Source: Polynucleobacter sinensis (lineage in GTDB: Bacteria; Pseudomonadota; Gammaproteobacteria; Burkholderiales; Burkholderiaceae). Taken from it: a stretch of 64,000 nucleotides of DNA. Under the pieces are notes generated by a model. It was given only the letters and a program-made list of their open reading frames with translations. It was not told the origin of the DNA and ran no database searches. Where the stretch lies: contig NZ_LOJJ01000003.1 of NCBI RefSeq assembly GCF_001595985.1, positions 124,001 through 188,000 of the forward strand, read 5' to 3'. A program made the position numbers and the translations under genes. Shown piece after piece: positions 45,629-55,279 of this stretch; the stretch's first letter is position 1, and each line of letters begins with the position of its first letter.

Positions 45629-46813
45629 ATGTTCAAAACATTATTTTCTTTGCCACGGACGGTATGGTTAATTGGTCTGATTAGCTTTGTGAATGATTCT
45701 GCGAGCGAAATGCTGTACCCACTAATGCCGCTCTATCTGTCAACAGTTCTCATGACAGGCCCAAAGGCCTTGGGATTGATTGAAGGGGTTGCTGAGGCAA
45801 CTTCCAGTATTTTTAAATTGGTTTCCGGTGTGATCGTGGATCGAACCAAAAAAACGAAACCCTGGATTGTGATTGGCTACCTTTTGGCTGGGATTGGAAG
45901 ACCGCTCATCGCAATTGCCAATTCTTGGGCATGGATTTTATGCATTCGCTTTACTGATCGTCTTGGAAAAGGCTTGAGAAGCTCCCCGCGGGATGCCTTA
46001 TTAGCGGAGAGCGTTGCTCCAAATCAGCGCGGCATTACTTATGGCTTGCATCGCTCTATGGATAACGCGGGCGCAGTACTTGGCCCACTCCTAGCGGCTT
46101 TCTTGCTGTCTATTGATATTCCCTTAAAAGATATTTTTCTATGGGCTATTATTCCTGGATTGATAACGGTTGGTTTAGCGTTATGCCTTCAGGAGCCACC
46201 TCAAGAGCGGCAGTTAGTCCAGCCATTCTCTTGGTCGCTTGAGGGTTTGTCCTCTCCGTTCAAGCGCTATATTTTGGCCGCTGGAATTTTTGCTCTGGCC
46301 AACTCATCGGATATGTTTTTGCTCTTAAGAGCACGAGAGCTTGGCGTGCCCCAAGAGCAGATCCCTCTGATGTGGGCCGCCATTTCTTTGATTACCTCAG
46401 TTTGTGGAACACCGCTATCGGCGTTATCTGACAGATTTGGGCGTAAACATTTCATCTTGATTGCATGGTGTGCATTTGCATTTTTTTACGTCGCTATGAG
46501 TTTTTCGGGGATTTCAATTGGGGTGCTATTTATCCTCTTTGGGCTCTACGGTTTATTTAAGGCAGCCACTGAGGGAGTAGAAAAAGCGCTCGTCGCAGAC
46601 TTGGCACCAAAGGGAATGGCTGGCACTGCCTTTGGATGGTTTAACTTGGTCAATGGTGTGATGCTGTTGCCCGCATCCCTGATATTTGGATGGCTATATG
46701 AATCCTACAATCCGCAATCTGCTTTCTTATTTTCTGGCTCTTGCGCCATGCTGGCGCTGTTGTTGCTCGCGTTTTGGGTTTTTAGGACCCCAGAAATACA
46801 AAACCCCAGCTAA
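45629..46813 (+). CDS. MFS transporter
   Basis: This is a 394-residue major facilitator with 11-12 hydrophobic segments. Loop signatures are present: VDRTKKTKPW after TM2, DRLGKGLRSSPRDALLAES near residue 112, and SDRFGRKHF in the second half. The start is placed at ATG 45629, since the 26 residues before it in frame are hydrophilic. Ribosome site weak. Substrate unknown. It ends at a bidirectional terminator. Confidence 0.88.
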   Translation: MFKTLFSLPRTVWLIGLISFVNDSASEMLYPLMPLYLSTVLMTGPKALGLIEGVAEATSSIFKLVSGVIVDRTKKTKPWIVIGYLLAGIGRPLIAIANSWAWILCIRFTDRLGKGLRSSPRDALLAESVAPNQRGITYGLHRSMDNAGAVLGPLLAAFLLSIDIPLKDIFLWAIIPGLITVGLALCLQEPPQERQLVQPFSWSLEGLSSPFKRYILAAGIFALANSSDMFLLLRARELGVPQEQIPLMWAAISLITSVCGTPLSALSDRFGRKHFILIAWCAFAFFYVAMSFSGISIGVLFILFGLYGLFKAATEGVEKALVADLAPKGMAGTAFGWFNLVNGVMLLPASLIFGWLYESYNPQSAFLFSGSCAMLALLLLAFWVFRTPEIQNPS

Positions 46814-46836
46814 ATCAATAGACTGGGGTTATTTTG
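46802..46836. terminator. bidirectional intrinsic terminator after MFS gene
   Basis: The 8-bp arms AACCCCAG and CTGGGGTT enclose a 13-nt loop, followed by ATTTTGG and preceded by AAA. It lies between convergent genes and overlaps the last codons of the MFS gene. Confidence 0.8.
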
Positions 46837-46858
46837 GTGAGTCTTGGGGGTTCTAGGC

Positions 46859-47047
46859 TTATTCCGGGTGGAAGTTGTTGCTAGCCATAAAACTGATGGT
46901 ACGCTCAAAGCCTAAAATACGGATGTAGCGCCATGCGATATCACGGTATTTGCTATCTAAGTAGCCAATGGCTACCTCAGGATCCGCCCTTTTTGAAAGA
47001 TCGATCTGTTGAATTGCACGAGCCCAACGTTTGAGTCTTGTTGACAT
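46859..47047 (-). CDS. small hypothetical protein, basic and helical
   Basis: I do not recognise this 62-residue protein. It is basic at the N-terminus (TRLKRWARAIQQIDLSKRAD), with a middle segment EVAIGYLDSKYRDIAWRYIRI and no membrane segment or Cys. The start is ATG 47047, with a near-perfect ribosome site GGAGGTGA just upstream. This strongly suggests a real gene; an in-frame ATG at 47068 lies before that site and is less likely. Confidence 0.65.
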   Translation of the reverse strand: MSTRLKRWARAIQQIDLSKRADPEVAIGYLDSKYRDIAWRYIRILGFERTISFMASNNFHPE

Positions 47048-47150
47048 ATTTGTCACCTCCATGGCCATATAACGCCCGATAAAGACGCGGAGATGACAAA
47101 AAGTAGCAAATTTTTTATATAAATTTCATTTTTTTCAAAAAATAGCGTTT

Positions 47151-47558
47151 TCAGGGCCTATTTTCAGCGTTTTTGCCTTGCTCAAGCTCCTTTTTTTCAG
47201 CTTTCGCCCGGGCTTTAATCGGTTTGAGGTAGATAAGCAGACAGACAAAGGCGAGGGTGCCAAGCGCCGTTTCCAGTGCGGCTAACCAGAAATTAGTCCC
47301 AGTTTCGAGGATTCGGACCAAGCCTTCTGTGATGTAGAGCAGGATTAGCATGGAGGCCCACTGCATAGTGTAGACCTTGCCTTTCCAGAGGCCAGGGATG
47401 GCAAATAGCAATGGAACGCCTTTGAGGATGAGCCAAGATCCACCTGGACGAAGAGGGGACAGAAACCATTCCCAGGCGATACAAAGTATAAAGAGGTCGA
47501 CAAAGGCCGCTGTGGCAATGAGCTGGTACGGATTTTTGTTGCGCCAGTCTTTCAGCAT
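47151..47558 (-). CDS. DUF2069 family membrane protein
   Basis: This 135-residue protein has four hydrophobic segments (about 12-30, 42-58, 65-80 and 95-110). The conserved segment GGSWLILKGVPLLFAIPGLWKGK is typical of DUF2069. The C-terminus is charged (Lys/Glu). It follows wrbA by 3 bp, and the wrbA-DUF2069-yihY neighbourhood is common in Burkholderiales. Function unknown. Confidence 0.85.
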   Translation of the reverse strand: MLKDWRNKNPYQLIATAAFVDLFILCIAWEWFLSPLRPGGSWLILKGVPLLFAIPGLWKGKVYTMQWASMLILLYITEGLVRILETGTNFWLAALETALGTLAFVCLLIYLKPIKARAKAEKKELEQGKNAENRP

Positions 47559-47561
47559 GGA

Positions 47562-48173
<612 letters not shown>

Positions 48174-48193
48174 TTATCTTTTATGATACGGCG

Positions 48194-49042
48194 ATGCGTC
48201 TCATTCGTAATCCTCAATTATGGCTCTCTCTTGGGAAAGAGATCTGGGAGAGTAATCGCGGCCAAAATCTGAAGCAGGTGGCGGCAAGCTTAGCTTTTAC
48301 GACGACCTTGTCTTTAGTTCCCATGTTGACCGTTGCCTCTATTTTGATTGGTTACCTTCCGAGCGTGATCCGTATCAAGTATGCGATTCAGGCTTGGCTA
48401 TTGGATACGTATATGCCTGGCGGTCTTAATCAACAAGTTTTTAATTACCTCGATCAATTTTCCTCTCAAGCCAAAGGGCTCACATTGATCGGTTTGATTG
48501 GGCTGGTGATCACCACCATCATGACTATGGCGGTGATTGAGAGCGCCTTCAATCAAATCTTTCGAGTGAGCAAAAGTCGTCCAGTTGTGAAAAAGATTGC
48601 TATTTATTCTGCGGCTACGATTTTGGGCCCCATTTTGCTGGGTATTGGTACTTATTTGAGCGGTCTCTTATTAAGTGCAGCAGAAGGTTGGACTGAATCA
48701 CTGAGCTTTGGTTTGAGCCTTGTTGCTACAGTTTTGCCGGTGCTGTTGGCGATATCGGTATTCACGGTCGCTTACAAAATCCTGCCTTATGCCCAAATTC
48801 AATGGAGTGATGCGTTTACTGGCGCTTTCTTTGCGGCCATGACTTTTGAGCTTATGAAGTTTGGTTTTGCATTCTTTTTGACGCACGTTGCCTTTTATAA
48901 GACCGTTTATGGTGCTTTCGCCATCTTCCCTTTAGCGCTGATTTGGATTTATCTAACCTGGTGGATTACCCTAGCTGGCGCTGTACTTGTCGCCAATCTT
49001 CCAAGTATTCGTAGTGGGGTAATCAGGGTTATTCGTTACTGA
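48194..49042 (+). CDS. YihY/virulence factor BrkB family membrane protein
   Basis: This 282-residue protein has six hydrophobic segments. It has the family motifs AASLAFTTTLSLVPMLTVA near residue 31 and a C-terminal YGAFAIFPLALIWIYLTWWITLAGA near 240. The family was once misnamed ribonuclease BN; it is a membrane protein (UPF0761) of unclear function. Confidence 0.92.
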   Translation: MRLIRNPQLWLSLGKEIWESNRGQNLKQVAASLAFTTTLSLVPMLTVASILIGYLPSVIRIKYAIQAWLLDTYMPGGLNQQVFNYLDQFSSQAKGLTLIGLIGLVITTIMTMAVIESAFNQIFRVSKSRPVVKKIAIYSAATILGPILLGIGTYLSGLLLSAAEGWTESLSFGLSLVATVLPVLLAISVFTVAYKILPYAQIQWSDAFTGAFFAAMTFELMKFGFAFFLTHVAFYKTVYGAFAIFPLALIWIYLTWWITLAGAVLVANLPSIRSGVIRVIRY

Positions 49043-49120
49043 AATACTGTATTTGACCCTTGATTCTGCCCATGCTTAAGAATATATTGTTCCAATAAGA
49101 AAACCATTGTTGGAGACCCA

Positions 49121-49576
49121 ATGAAAGTTCGTGACATATTGCGCGTGAAGGGCAGCACACTATTTACGGTGGCGCCAGAGACAGCGCTGCAAACTGCTGT
49201 CTTGGTAATGAGCGAACATGATATTGGCTCATTGGTTGTTATGGACTATGAAAAGCTGGTGGGTATTCTGACCTTCCGAGAGGTGATCGCCGCACTAGCA
49301 AAACACCATGGCAAGCTCGATGACTTGAAAGTTAACTCTGTCATGAATGCTAAGCCCCTGACTTGCAATATGGAAACGGAAATTGATGAGGTGAGGCGCA
49401 TGATGTTGGTTGATCACGCCCGCTACCTGCCCGTCATGGACCAAAAGATGTTGATGGGCGTTATCTCGTTCTACGACGTCGCCAAATCGGTTGTTGAGGC
49501 GCAAGATTTTGAAAACACCATGCTTAAGGCCTATATTCGTGACTGGCCTGAGGGCGAGGAAAAGGCTGCAAGCTAG
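49121..49576 (+). CDS. CBS-domain pair protein
   Basis: This 151-residue protein consists of two CBS motifs (about residues 8-60 and 75-130), with typical DIGSLVVMDYEKLVGILTFREVI and HARYLPVMDQKMLMGVISFYDV segments. CBS pairs bind adenosyl ligands such as AMP or ATP and often regulate another protein. No partner enzyme is fused or adjacent. Confidence 0.9.
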   Translation: MKVRDILRVKGSTLFTVAPETALQTAVLVMSEHDIGSLVVMDYEKLVGILTFREVIAALAKHHGKLDDLKVNSVMNAKPLTCNMETEIDEVRRMMLVDHARYLPVMDQKMLMGVISFYDVAKSVVEAQDFENTMLKAYIRDWPEGEEKAAS

Positions 49577-49623
49577 TCAAAACAAGCTGACAAGGCCTGT
49601 ACTGGCCTAATACCCCTGACAGA

Positions 49624-49644
49624 TGACATAATGTCGTTATGTCA
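49624..49644 (+). promoter_or_regulatory. inverted repeat enclosing the aroC start codon
   Basis: TGACATAA-tgtcg-TTATGTCA is a perfect 8-bp inverted repeat with a 5-nt loop, and the aroC ATG (49639-49641) lies in the right arm. No ribosome site is visible. In RNA it would hide the start codon; in DNA it could be an operator. Confidence 0.5.
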
Positions 49645-50754
49645 GGAAATACTTTAGGCCTTCTCTTTACTGTCACCACTTTTGGTGAATCTCATGGTCC
49701 CGCAATTGGTGCTGTCGTCGATGGCTGTCCTCCCGGGATGTCATTAAATGAGGCGGATTTGCAGATCGATTTAGATCGACGTAAGCCCGGCACATCGCGC
49801 CATGTAACGCAGCGCCAAGAAGCAGACAAAGTCGAAATTTTGTCCGGCGTTTACGAAGGTAAAACTACGGGTGCTCCGATTGGCTTGCTGATTCGCAATA
49901 CAGATCAACGCAGCCAAGACTACGGCAATATTTTGCAAACTTTTAGACCCGGTCATGCAGATTACGCTTATCACTACAAATATGGTTTGCGTGATCCCCG
50001 TGGTGGCGGTCGTTCATCTGCGCGCTTAACTGCTCCTGTTGTTGCTGCAGCAGCGATTGCGAAGAAGTGGTTGCGTGAACAATACGGTACTGAGTTTTAT
50101 GGCTATATGAGCCAGCTTGGCGAGATCGAGATTCCATTTAAAGATGCGGCATTGATTGAAAGCAATCCTTTCTTTGCTGCTAATCTGGATATCGTTCCTC
50201 AACTTGAAACCTACATGGATGAGCTGCGCAAGGCAGGGGACTCCTGTGGAGCAAAGATTGAGGTACGCGCTCGCAACGTACCCATTGGTTTAGGTGAGCC
50301 CTTATTTGATAAGTTGGATGCCGATATTGCGCATGCGATGATGGGTATCAATGCGGTGAAGGGCGTGGAAATTGGTGCTGGTTTTAAATCTGTAGCGCAG
50401 CGCGGAAGTGAGCATGGCGATGAGCTCTTTACTGATGGTTTTGCGACTAATAATTCTGGTGGCACATTAGGTGGAATTAGTAGTGGGCAAGATCTGCGTG
50501 TATCAATTGCTATTAAGCCTACCTCTAGCATCATGACCCCCAAAGAGTCTGTTGATCTGAATGGCAAGCCAATTACCGTTCAGACCAAAGGTCGTCATGA
50601 CCCATGTGTAGGAATTCGGGCGACACCAATTGCTGAAGCTATGTTGGCCTTGGTTTTAATGGATCACGCCTTGCGTCACCGCGCTCAATGTGGTGATGTG
50701 AAGCATACGGTTCCGCCTATTCCAGCGGCACGACCAGGATCGGCATCTGATTAA
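49639..50754 (+). CDS. aroC: chorismate synthase
   Basis: AroC makes chorismate from EPSP using reduced FMN, the last shikimate step. The 371-residue protein has the three family signatures: [18 protein letters not shown] near residue 14, [12 protein letters not shown] near 118, and a C-terminal [18 protein letters not shown] near 315. The ATG lies inside an inverted repeat and has no good ribosome site. Confidence 0.97.
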   Translation: MSGNTLGLLFTVTTFGESHGPAIGAVVDGCPPGMSLNEADLQIDLDRRKPGTSRHVTQRQEADKVEILSGVYEGKTTGAPIGLLIRNTDQRSQDYGNILQTFRPGHADYAYHYKYGLRDPRGGGRSSARLTAPVVAAAAIAKKWLREQYGTEFYGYMSQLGEIEIPFKDAALIESNPFFAANLDIVPQLETYMDELRKAGDSCGAKIEVRARNVPIGLGEPLFDKLDADIAHAMMGINAVKGVEIGAGFKSVAQRGSEHGDELFTDGFATNNSGGTLGGISSGQDLRVSIAIKPTSSIMTPKESVDLNGKPITVQTKGRHDPCVGIRATPIAEAMLALVLMDHALRHRAQCGDVKHTVPPIPAARPGSASD

Positions 50755-50782
50755 TTTCAATCGATAAAATAAGAAAAAGAAC

Positions 50783-51940
50783 ATGACACCTTCAGTGCGG
50801 TGGGCCTTCGGGTCCTTTTTCTTTTTATATTTCGCTTATGTTGGCTTAGTCTCCCCGTACGCCAGTCTATTTTTTGTAGATCGCGGCTTTAGTGTCATTG
50901 AGATTGCTGTTTTAATGTCAATGCTCCAAATTACCCGTATTGTTGGCCCATTTTCTTGGGGGTGGTTATCAGACTATCTATCAAATCGTATTGGCATCAT
51001 TCGCGTATGTGCATGCTTGGCAGCGATCGTGTTTCTTTTTATCTTTTTCCTGCAGAGTTATGCTTCCTTCTTTGTCTGGATGTTTGTCTTACATACGATT
51101 CTGAGTAGTCTGATGCCTTTGGGCGAGTCCGCTACCGTGCACGCACTCTTTAAAGATAATTCTTTTGATAAGCGTTATGGTCGCTTGCGTCTATGGGGTT
51201 CCATTGGTTTTATTGCAATGGTTCTCTTTGCTGGAGAGTTGTTTCAGCGTAGCGGTATAGAGCTTTACCCCATCGTAGGCACGGTTGTGCTATTTGCCTT
51301 GGCTGCAATTACGTTCAAGTTGTACGAACCCAAGATGGAGCGTCGCAAGATGGTAAAGGGCGAGCTTTTGGTGGTGCTCTTTAATCCCGATGTGCGTTGG
51401 TTCTTGGTGTCGGGATTTTTTATGATCTTTGCTCATGCCGCCTTGTATGTTTTTTACTCGTTGTATTTGGCGGACCTTGGTTATAACAAGTTCGAGATTG
51501 GTTTGTTTTGGGCTTTGGGGGTCTTTGCTGAAGTGATTTTCTTTTACTTTCAGAGCAAAGTGCTAAGTCGTTTGGATGCAGAGATAGTCTTACAGGCGGC
51601 ATTTGGGATTGGGGTGCTTCGATTCATCTTGATCGCATTCTTCCCGGTCACTTGGGTTTTGATCATCGCCCAATTAATGCATGCAGGAACATTTGGCGCT
51701 CACCATAGCGCGGCGACTAAATTATTGCAGCGTTGGTTTACGGGACCCCTACAAGCCCGTGGCCAAGCTTTGATGGCTACCGTATCCTATGGTTTAGGTG
51801 GCACACTTGGTGGATTGGTGGCGGGGTGGTTATGGGATGCTACGCAACCACGAAATGTATTTGTCATGTCAGCTTTGGCTTGCGGTCTAGCGGGTATGGC
51901 GATTCAAAAACTACGACCTCGCCATTACCCGACTCGATAA
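50783..51940 (+). CDS. MFS transporter (HcaT/LacY-like type)
   Basis: This is a 385-residue major facilitator with 12 hydrophobic segments. It resembles the MFS_1-like group (YfcJ/HcaT): an aromatic-rich TM1 (FFLYFAYVGLVSPYASLFF), GRLRLWGSIGF in the TM4 region near residue 133, and AHHSAATKLLQRWF near 305. The substrate is unknown. It is convergent with the ETF-QO gene with a 9-bp gap and no visible terminator. Confidence 0.87.
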   Translation: MTPSVRWAFGSFFFLYFAYVGLVSPYASLFFVDRGFSVIEIAVLMSMLQITRIVGPFSWGWLSDYLSNRIGIIRVCACLAAIVFLFIFFLQSYASFFVWMFVLHTILSSLMPLGESATVHALFKDNSFDKRYGRLRLWGSIGFIAMVLFAGELFQRSGIELYPIVGTVVLFALAAITFKLYEPKMERRKMVKGELLVVLFNPDVRWFLVSGFFMIFAHAALYVFYSLYLADLGYNKFEIGLFWALGVFAEVIFFYFQSKVLSRLDAEIVLQAAFGIGVLRFILIAFFPVTWVLIIAQLMHAGTFGAHHSAATKLLQRWFTGPLQARGQALMATVSYGLGGTLGGLVAGWLWDATQPRNVFVMSALACGLAGMAIQKLRPRHYPTR

Positions 51941-51949
51941 TTTAAGAGC

Positions 51950-53620
51950 TTACATCGAAGCGTAGTTTGGTCCGCCGCCACCCTCTGGTGTAACCCAAAC
52001 AATATTCTGACTTGGATCTTTGATATCACAAGTTTTGCAATGTACGCAATTTTGTGAGTTGATTTGCAAGCGTGCTTGACCATCATTCTCGACATACTCA
52101 TAAACGCCAGCAGGGCAGTAGCGTTGCTCCGGACCTGCATATGTTTTGAGATTGAGGTTGACGGGAACCGCATTGTTCTTCAGCGTTAAATGAACGGGCT
52201 GATTCTCGGCGTGATTAGTATTAGAAATAAATACTGAGGAGAGGCGATCAAATGTGATCTTGCCGTCAGGCTTTGGATAGTCTATCGGTTGATATTGCGC
52301 CGCTGGTTCTAGGCATTCATGATCCGCATGTTTTAAATGGACTGTCCATGGCATGTTTCCGCCTAATAGTTTTTGCTCTAAGCCAACCATCAAGGTGCCA
52401 ATATAGAGACCTTTTGACATCCATGGTTTGAAGTTACGCGCTTGGTTTAACTCAGTATGCAGCCAGCTATTTTTAAATGCGTTAGGATACGCAGCCAATA
52501 TATCGGCTGAACGATTTTCGTTCAGCGCAGCCACAGCAGCCTCAGCGGCTAACATGCCAGTTTTGATTGCTGCATGACTTCCCTTAATGCGTGAGGCGTT
52601 TAAGAAGCCAGCATCACAGCCAATCAGTGCACCGCCTGGGAATACCGTTTTTGGTAGGCTATTGAGACCTCCGGCTGTTAGTGCGCGTGCACCATAGGCG
52701 ATACGCTTTCCACCCTCGAATGTCTCGCGGATTTTGGGATGTAATTTGTAGCGTTGAAATTCTTCAAATGGAGAGAGATAAGGATTCTTATAAGAAAGAC
52801 CCACAACCAAACCAACTGCAACTTTGTTATCGCCCAAGTGATACAGGAATGAGCCACCATAGGTGTCGCTCTCCAAAGGCCATCCGGCGGTATGAACGAC
52901 TAGGCCTGGCTTACTCTTAGATGGTTCAACTTCCCAAAGCTCTTTGATGCCAATTCCATAACTTTGAGGATCAGCATCTTTATCCAAAGCAAACTTGGCG
53001 ATCAATTGTTTTCCTAAATGGCCTCGGGCACCTTCAGCAAAGAGCGTATATTTGGCGCGTAACTCCATGCCTAGCTGAAACTGGTCTGTGGGTTGGCCTT
53101 CTTTGTCTAAACCCATTGCTCCGGTAATCACGCCACAGACTGCGCCATGCTCGTTGTAAAGAATTTCTGCAGCGGGAAAGCCTGGAAAAATTTCCACCCC
53201 AAGATTCTCCGCTTGCTGACCTAGCCAGCGTGTGACGTTGGCTAAACTCACTATGTAATTACCTTCATTCTTGAAGCAGTGAGGCAGCATCCAATTGGGA
53301 ACCTGAAATGCGCTTTCTTTAGTCAAGAAAAGGAATTGATCTTGGGTTACTGCAGTATCTAGTGGGGCGCCTAATTCCTTCCAGTTGGGAAAGAGTTCTG
53401 TGAGCGCTTTAGGATCCATGACGGCGCCAGACAGAATATGTGCACCAATTTCTGACCCTTTTTCGAGAACGCAGACGCTTATTTCCTTGCCAGATTCATT
53501 GGCCAGCTGTTTTGCTTTAATAGCCGCCGATAGACCTGCGGGACCACCGCCGACAATAACAAGGTCATAGTCCATGGATTCTCTGGGGCCAAACTGTTCA
53601 AGCAATTCCTGGGCATTCAT
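51950..53620 (-). CDS. electron transfer flavoprotein-ubiquinone oxidoreductase
   Basis: ETF-QO passes electrons from acyl-CoA dehydrogenases, through ETF, to ubiquinone. The 556-residue protein has the FAD GxGxxG region VIVGGGPAGLSAAIKA near residue 22 and a central membrane-associated quinone domain. The C-terminal 4Fe-4S cluster has Cys in CPAGVYE and in INSQNCVHCKTCDIKDP near 520. Divergent from the CoA-transferase genes, it fits acyl-CoA or ketone-body breakdown. Confidence 0.95.
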   Translation of the reverse strand: MNAQELLEQFGPRESMDYDLVIVGGGPAGLSAAIKAKQLANESGKEISVCVLEKGSEIGAHILSGAVMDPKALTELFPNWKELGAPLDTAVTQDQFLFLTKESAFQVPNWMLPHCFKNEGNYIVSLANVTRWLGQQAENLGVEIFPGFPAAEILYNEHGAVCGVITGAMGLDKEGQPTDQFQLGMELRAKYTLFAEGARGHLGKQLIAKFALDKDADPQSYGIGIKELWEVEPSKSKPGLVVHTAGWPLESDTYGGSFLYHLGDNKVAVGLVVGLSYKNPYLSPFEEFQRYKLHPKIRETFEGGKRIAYGARALTAGGLNSLPKTVFPGGALIGCDAGFLNASRIKGSHAAIKTGMLAAEAAVAALNENRSADILAAYPNAFKNSWLHTELNQARNFKPWMSKGLYIGTLMVGLEQKLLGGNMPWTVHLKHADHECLEPAAQYQPIDYPKPDGKITFDRLSSVFISNTNHAENQPVHLTLKNNAVPVNLNLKTYAGPEQRYCPAGVYEYVENDGQARLQINSQNCVHCKTCDIKDPSQNIVWVTPEGGGGPNYASM

Positions 53621-53828
53621 ATAATTTCTCCGACAATTCTCAAAAATAGGGTCTTAAAGCAATTTTCCGTAATTTTTAGCAATTCCAGCATGTTTAGGGG
53701 CTCAATTACTCCCCTTAGTTTAGATCTAAGTAGGAAAAACTTAGTTGGCATTTGTCACCAATGGGCTTTGGTGTCTAAAGCGTTATGATTAGCTTTTTAC
53801 CCTCTTTGGCAATAAATAGGACGAATGT

Positions 53829-54527
53829 ATGAATAAAACTTACCCCTCAGCAGTTGATGCCCTACGGGATATCTTGAAAGATGGCCAAAAGTTGGCCGTT
53901 GGTGGTTTTGGACTTTGTGGCATTCCAGAGGCCTTGATTGGTGCGGTAAAAGACCTTGGCGCGCAAAATTTAACGGCGATTGCTAATAATGCTGGAGTTG
54001 ATGGCATTGGCTTGGGTTTGTTGCTCAATTCAAGACAGGTAAAAAAAATGGTCGCCTCTTATGTGGGAGAGAACAAAGAATTTGAGCGTCAGTATTTGGC
54101 AGGCGAGTTGGAGTTGGAATTTACGCCACAGGGCACTCTCGCGGAAAAGTTGCGGGCTGGCGGTTGCGGAATCCCTGCTTTTTATACCAAGACGGGTGTT
54201 GGTACCTTGGTTGCTGAAGGTAAAGAGGAAAAAGAATTCGATGGTGAGCGATACATCATGGAACGCTCCATTATTTCTGATATTTCATTAGTAAAAGCGT
54301 GGAAAGCCGATAAGTCAGGTAACTTGATCTATCGCTATACCGCTCGAAACTTCAACCCAGTAGTCGCGATGGCTGGGAAGATCACAGTTGCCGAGGTTGA
54401 AGAAATTGTTGAGAACGGTCAACTCGATCCGAATGAGATTCATACTCCCGGTATCTATGTTCATCGCCTAGTGCTAAATGCAACGCCCGAGAAGCGTATT
54501 GAGCATCGCACTTTATCCGCCGCTTAA
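53829..54527 (+). CDS. scoA: 3-oxoacid CoA-transferase subunit A
   Basis: ScoA, with ScoB, moves CoA from succinyl-CoA to acetoacetate or a similar 3-oxoacid. The 232-residue protein has the family glycine loop [17 protein letters not shown] near residue 21, a [11 protein letters not shown] segment, and the [15 protein letters not shown] signature near 112. It is 37 bp before subunit B. The upstream 208-bp gap has a small inverted repeat (CACCAA-N6-TTGGTG at 53756-53773). Confidence 0.93.
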   Translation: MNKTYPSAVDALRDILKDGQKLAVGGFGLCGIPEALIGAVKDLGAQNLTAIANNAGVDGIGLGLLLNSRQVKKMVASYVGENKEFERQYLAGELELEFTPQGTLAEKLRAGGCGIPAFYTKTGVGTLVAEGKEEKEFDGERYIMERSIISDISLVKAWKADKSGNLIYRYTARNFNPVVAMAGKITVAEVEEIVENGQLDPNEIHTPGIYVHRLVLNATPEKRIEHRTLSAA

Positions 54528-54564
54528 TCAGCGCTAACAGTACAGAATATTTAGGAAGATCGAC

Positions 54565-55215
54565 ATGCCTTGGAATAGAGATGAAATGGCGGCACGAGCC
54601 GCTAAAGAGTTAAAAGATGGTGACTACGTTAATTTGGGTATTGGTATGCCAACTTTGGTTGCGAACCATGTGCCAAAAGAGATGGAAGTTTGGCTGCAAT
54701 CTGAAAATGGTCTTTTAGGTATTGGCCCGTTCCCAACAGAAGCGCAGCTTGATCCGGACTTAATTAATGCTGGTAAGCAAACGGTTACCACTTTGCCTGG
54801 CTCATCTATTTTTTCTTCAGCGGATTCATTTGGAATGATTCGTGGCGGCAAAATTAATATTGCCATTCTGGGCGCTATGCAAGTGAGTGAGTTCGGTGAC
54901 TTGGCCAACTGGATGATCCCAGGAAAAATGGTCAAGGGGATGGGGGGCGCCATGGATCTCGTGGCGGGCGTTAAACATGTAGTGGTCTTAATGGAGCATG
55001 TCGCTAAGAAAAAAGATGGCACGGAAGAGATCAAAATTCTGCCTAAATGCACTTTGCCATTAACGGGGGTGGGCGTAATTAGTCGCATCATCACCGACTT
55101 ATGTGTGTTAGATATCACACCAAAAGGTCTGAAGTTGGTTGAGCTCGCTCCAGGAGTCACCAAGGAGGAGGTGCTCTCTAAAACAGGTGCCCCTATTGAT
55201 ACGTCTGGTTTCTAA
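54565..55215 (+). CDS. scoB: 3-oxoacid CoA-transferase subunit B
   Basis: This 216-residue subunit carries the catalytic glutamate in [10 protein letters not shown] (near residue 47). It has the nearby [10 protein letters not shown] segment and the GGAMDLVAG motif near 125. It forms an operon with subunit A and ends at a strong terminator. Confidence 0.94.
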   Translation: MPWNRDEMAARAAKELKDGDYVNLGIGMPTLVANHVPKEMEVWLQSENGLLGIGPFPTEAQLDPDLINAGKQTVTTLPGSSIFSSADSFGMIRGGKINIAILGAMQVSEFGDLANWMIPGKMVKGMGGAMDLVAGVKHVVVLMEHVAKKKDGTEEIKILPKCTLPLTGVGVISRIITDLCVLDITPKGLKLVELAPGVTKEEVLSKTGAPIDTSGF

Positions 55216-55237
55216 ATACTTTCTCAGTTAATGAAAT

Positions 55238-55266
55238 AATGGGGTCTTAATGACCCCATTTCCTTT
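55238..55266 (+). terminator. intrinsic terminator after scoAB
   Basis: The perfect 9-bp arms AATGGGGTC and GACCCCATT enclose a 5-nt loop, followed by TCCTTTT. It overlaps an in-frame ATG at 55250, which argues that the next gene starts later, at 55280. Confidence 0.85.
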
Positions 55267-55279
55267 TAGGGATATCTCT

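Noticed and set aside
48194..49042. Annotation as ribonuclease BN
   Set aside because: That name came from an old misassignment; the protein is a six-segment membrane protein of the YihY/BrkB family.
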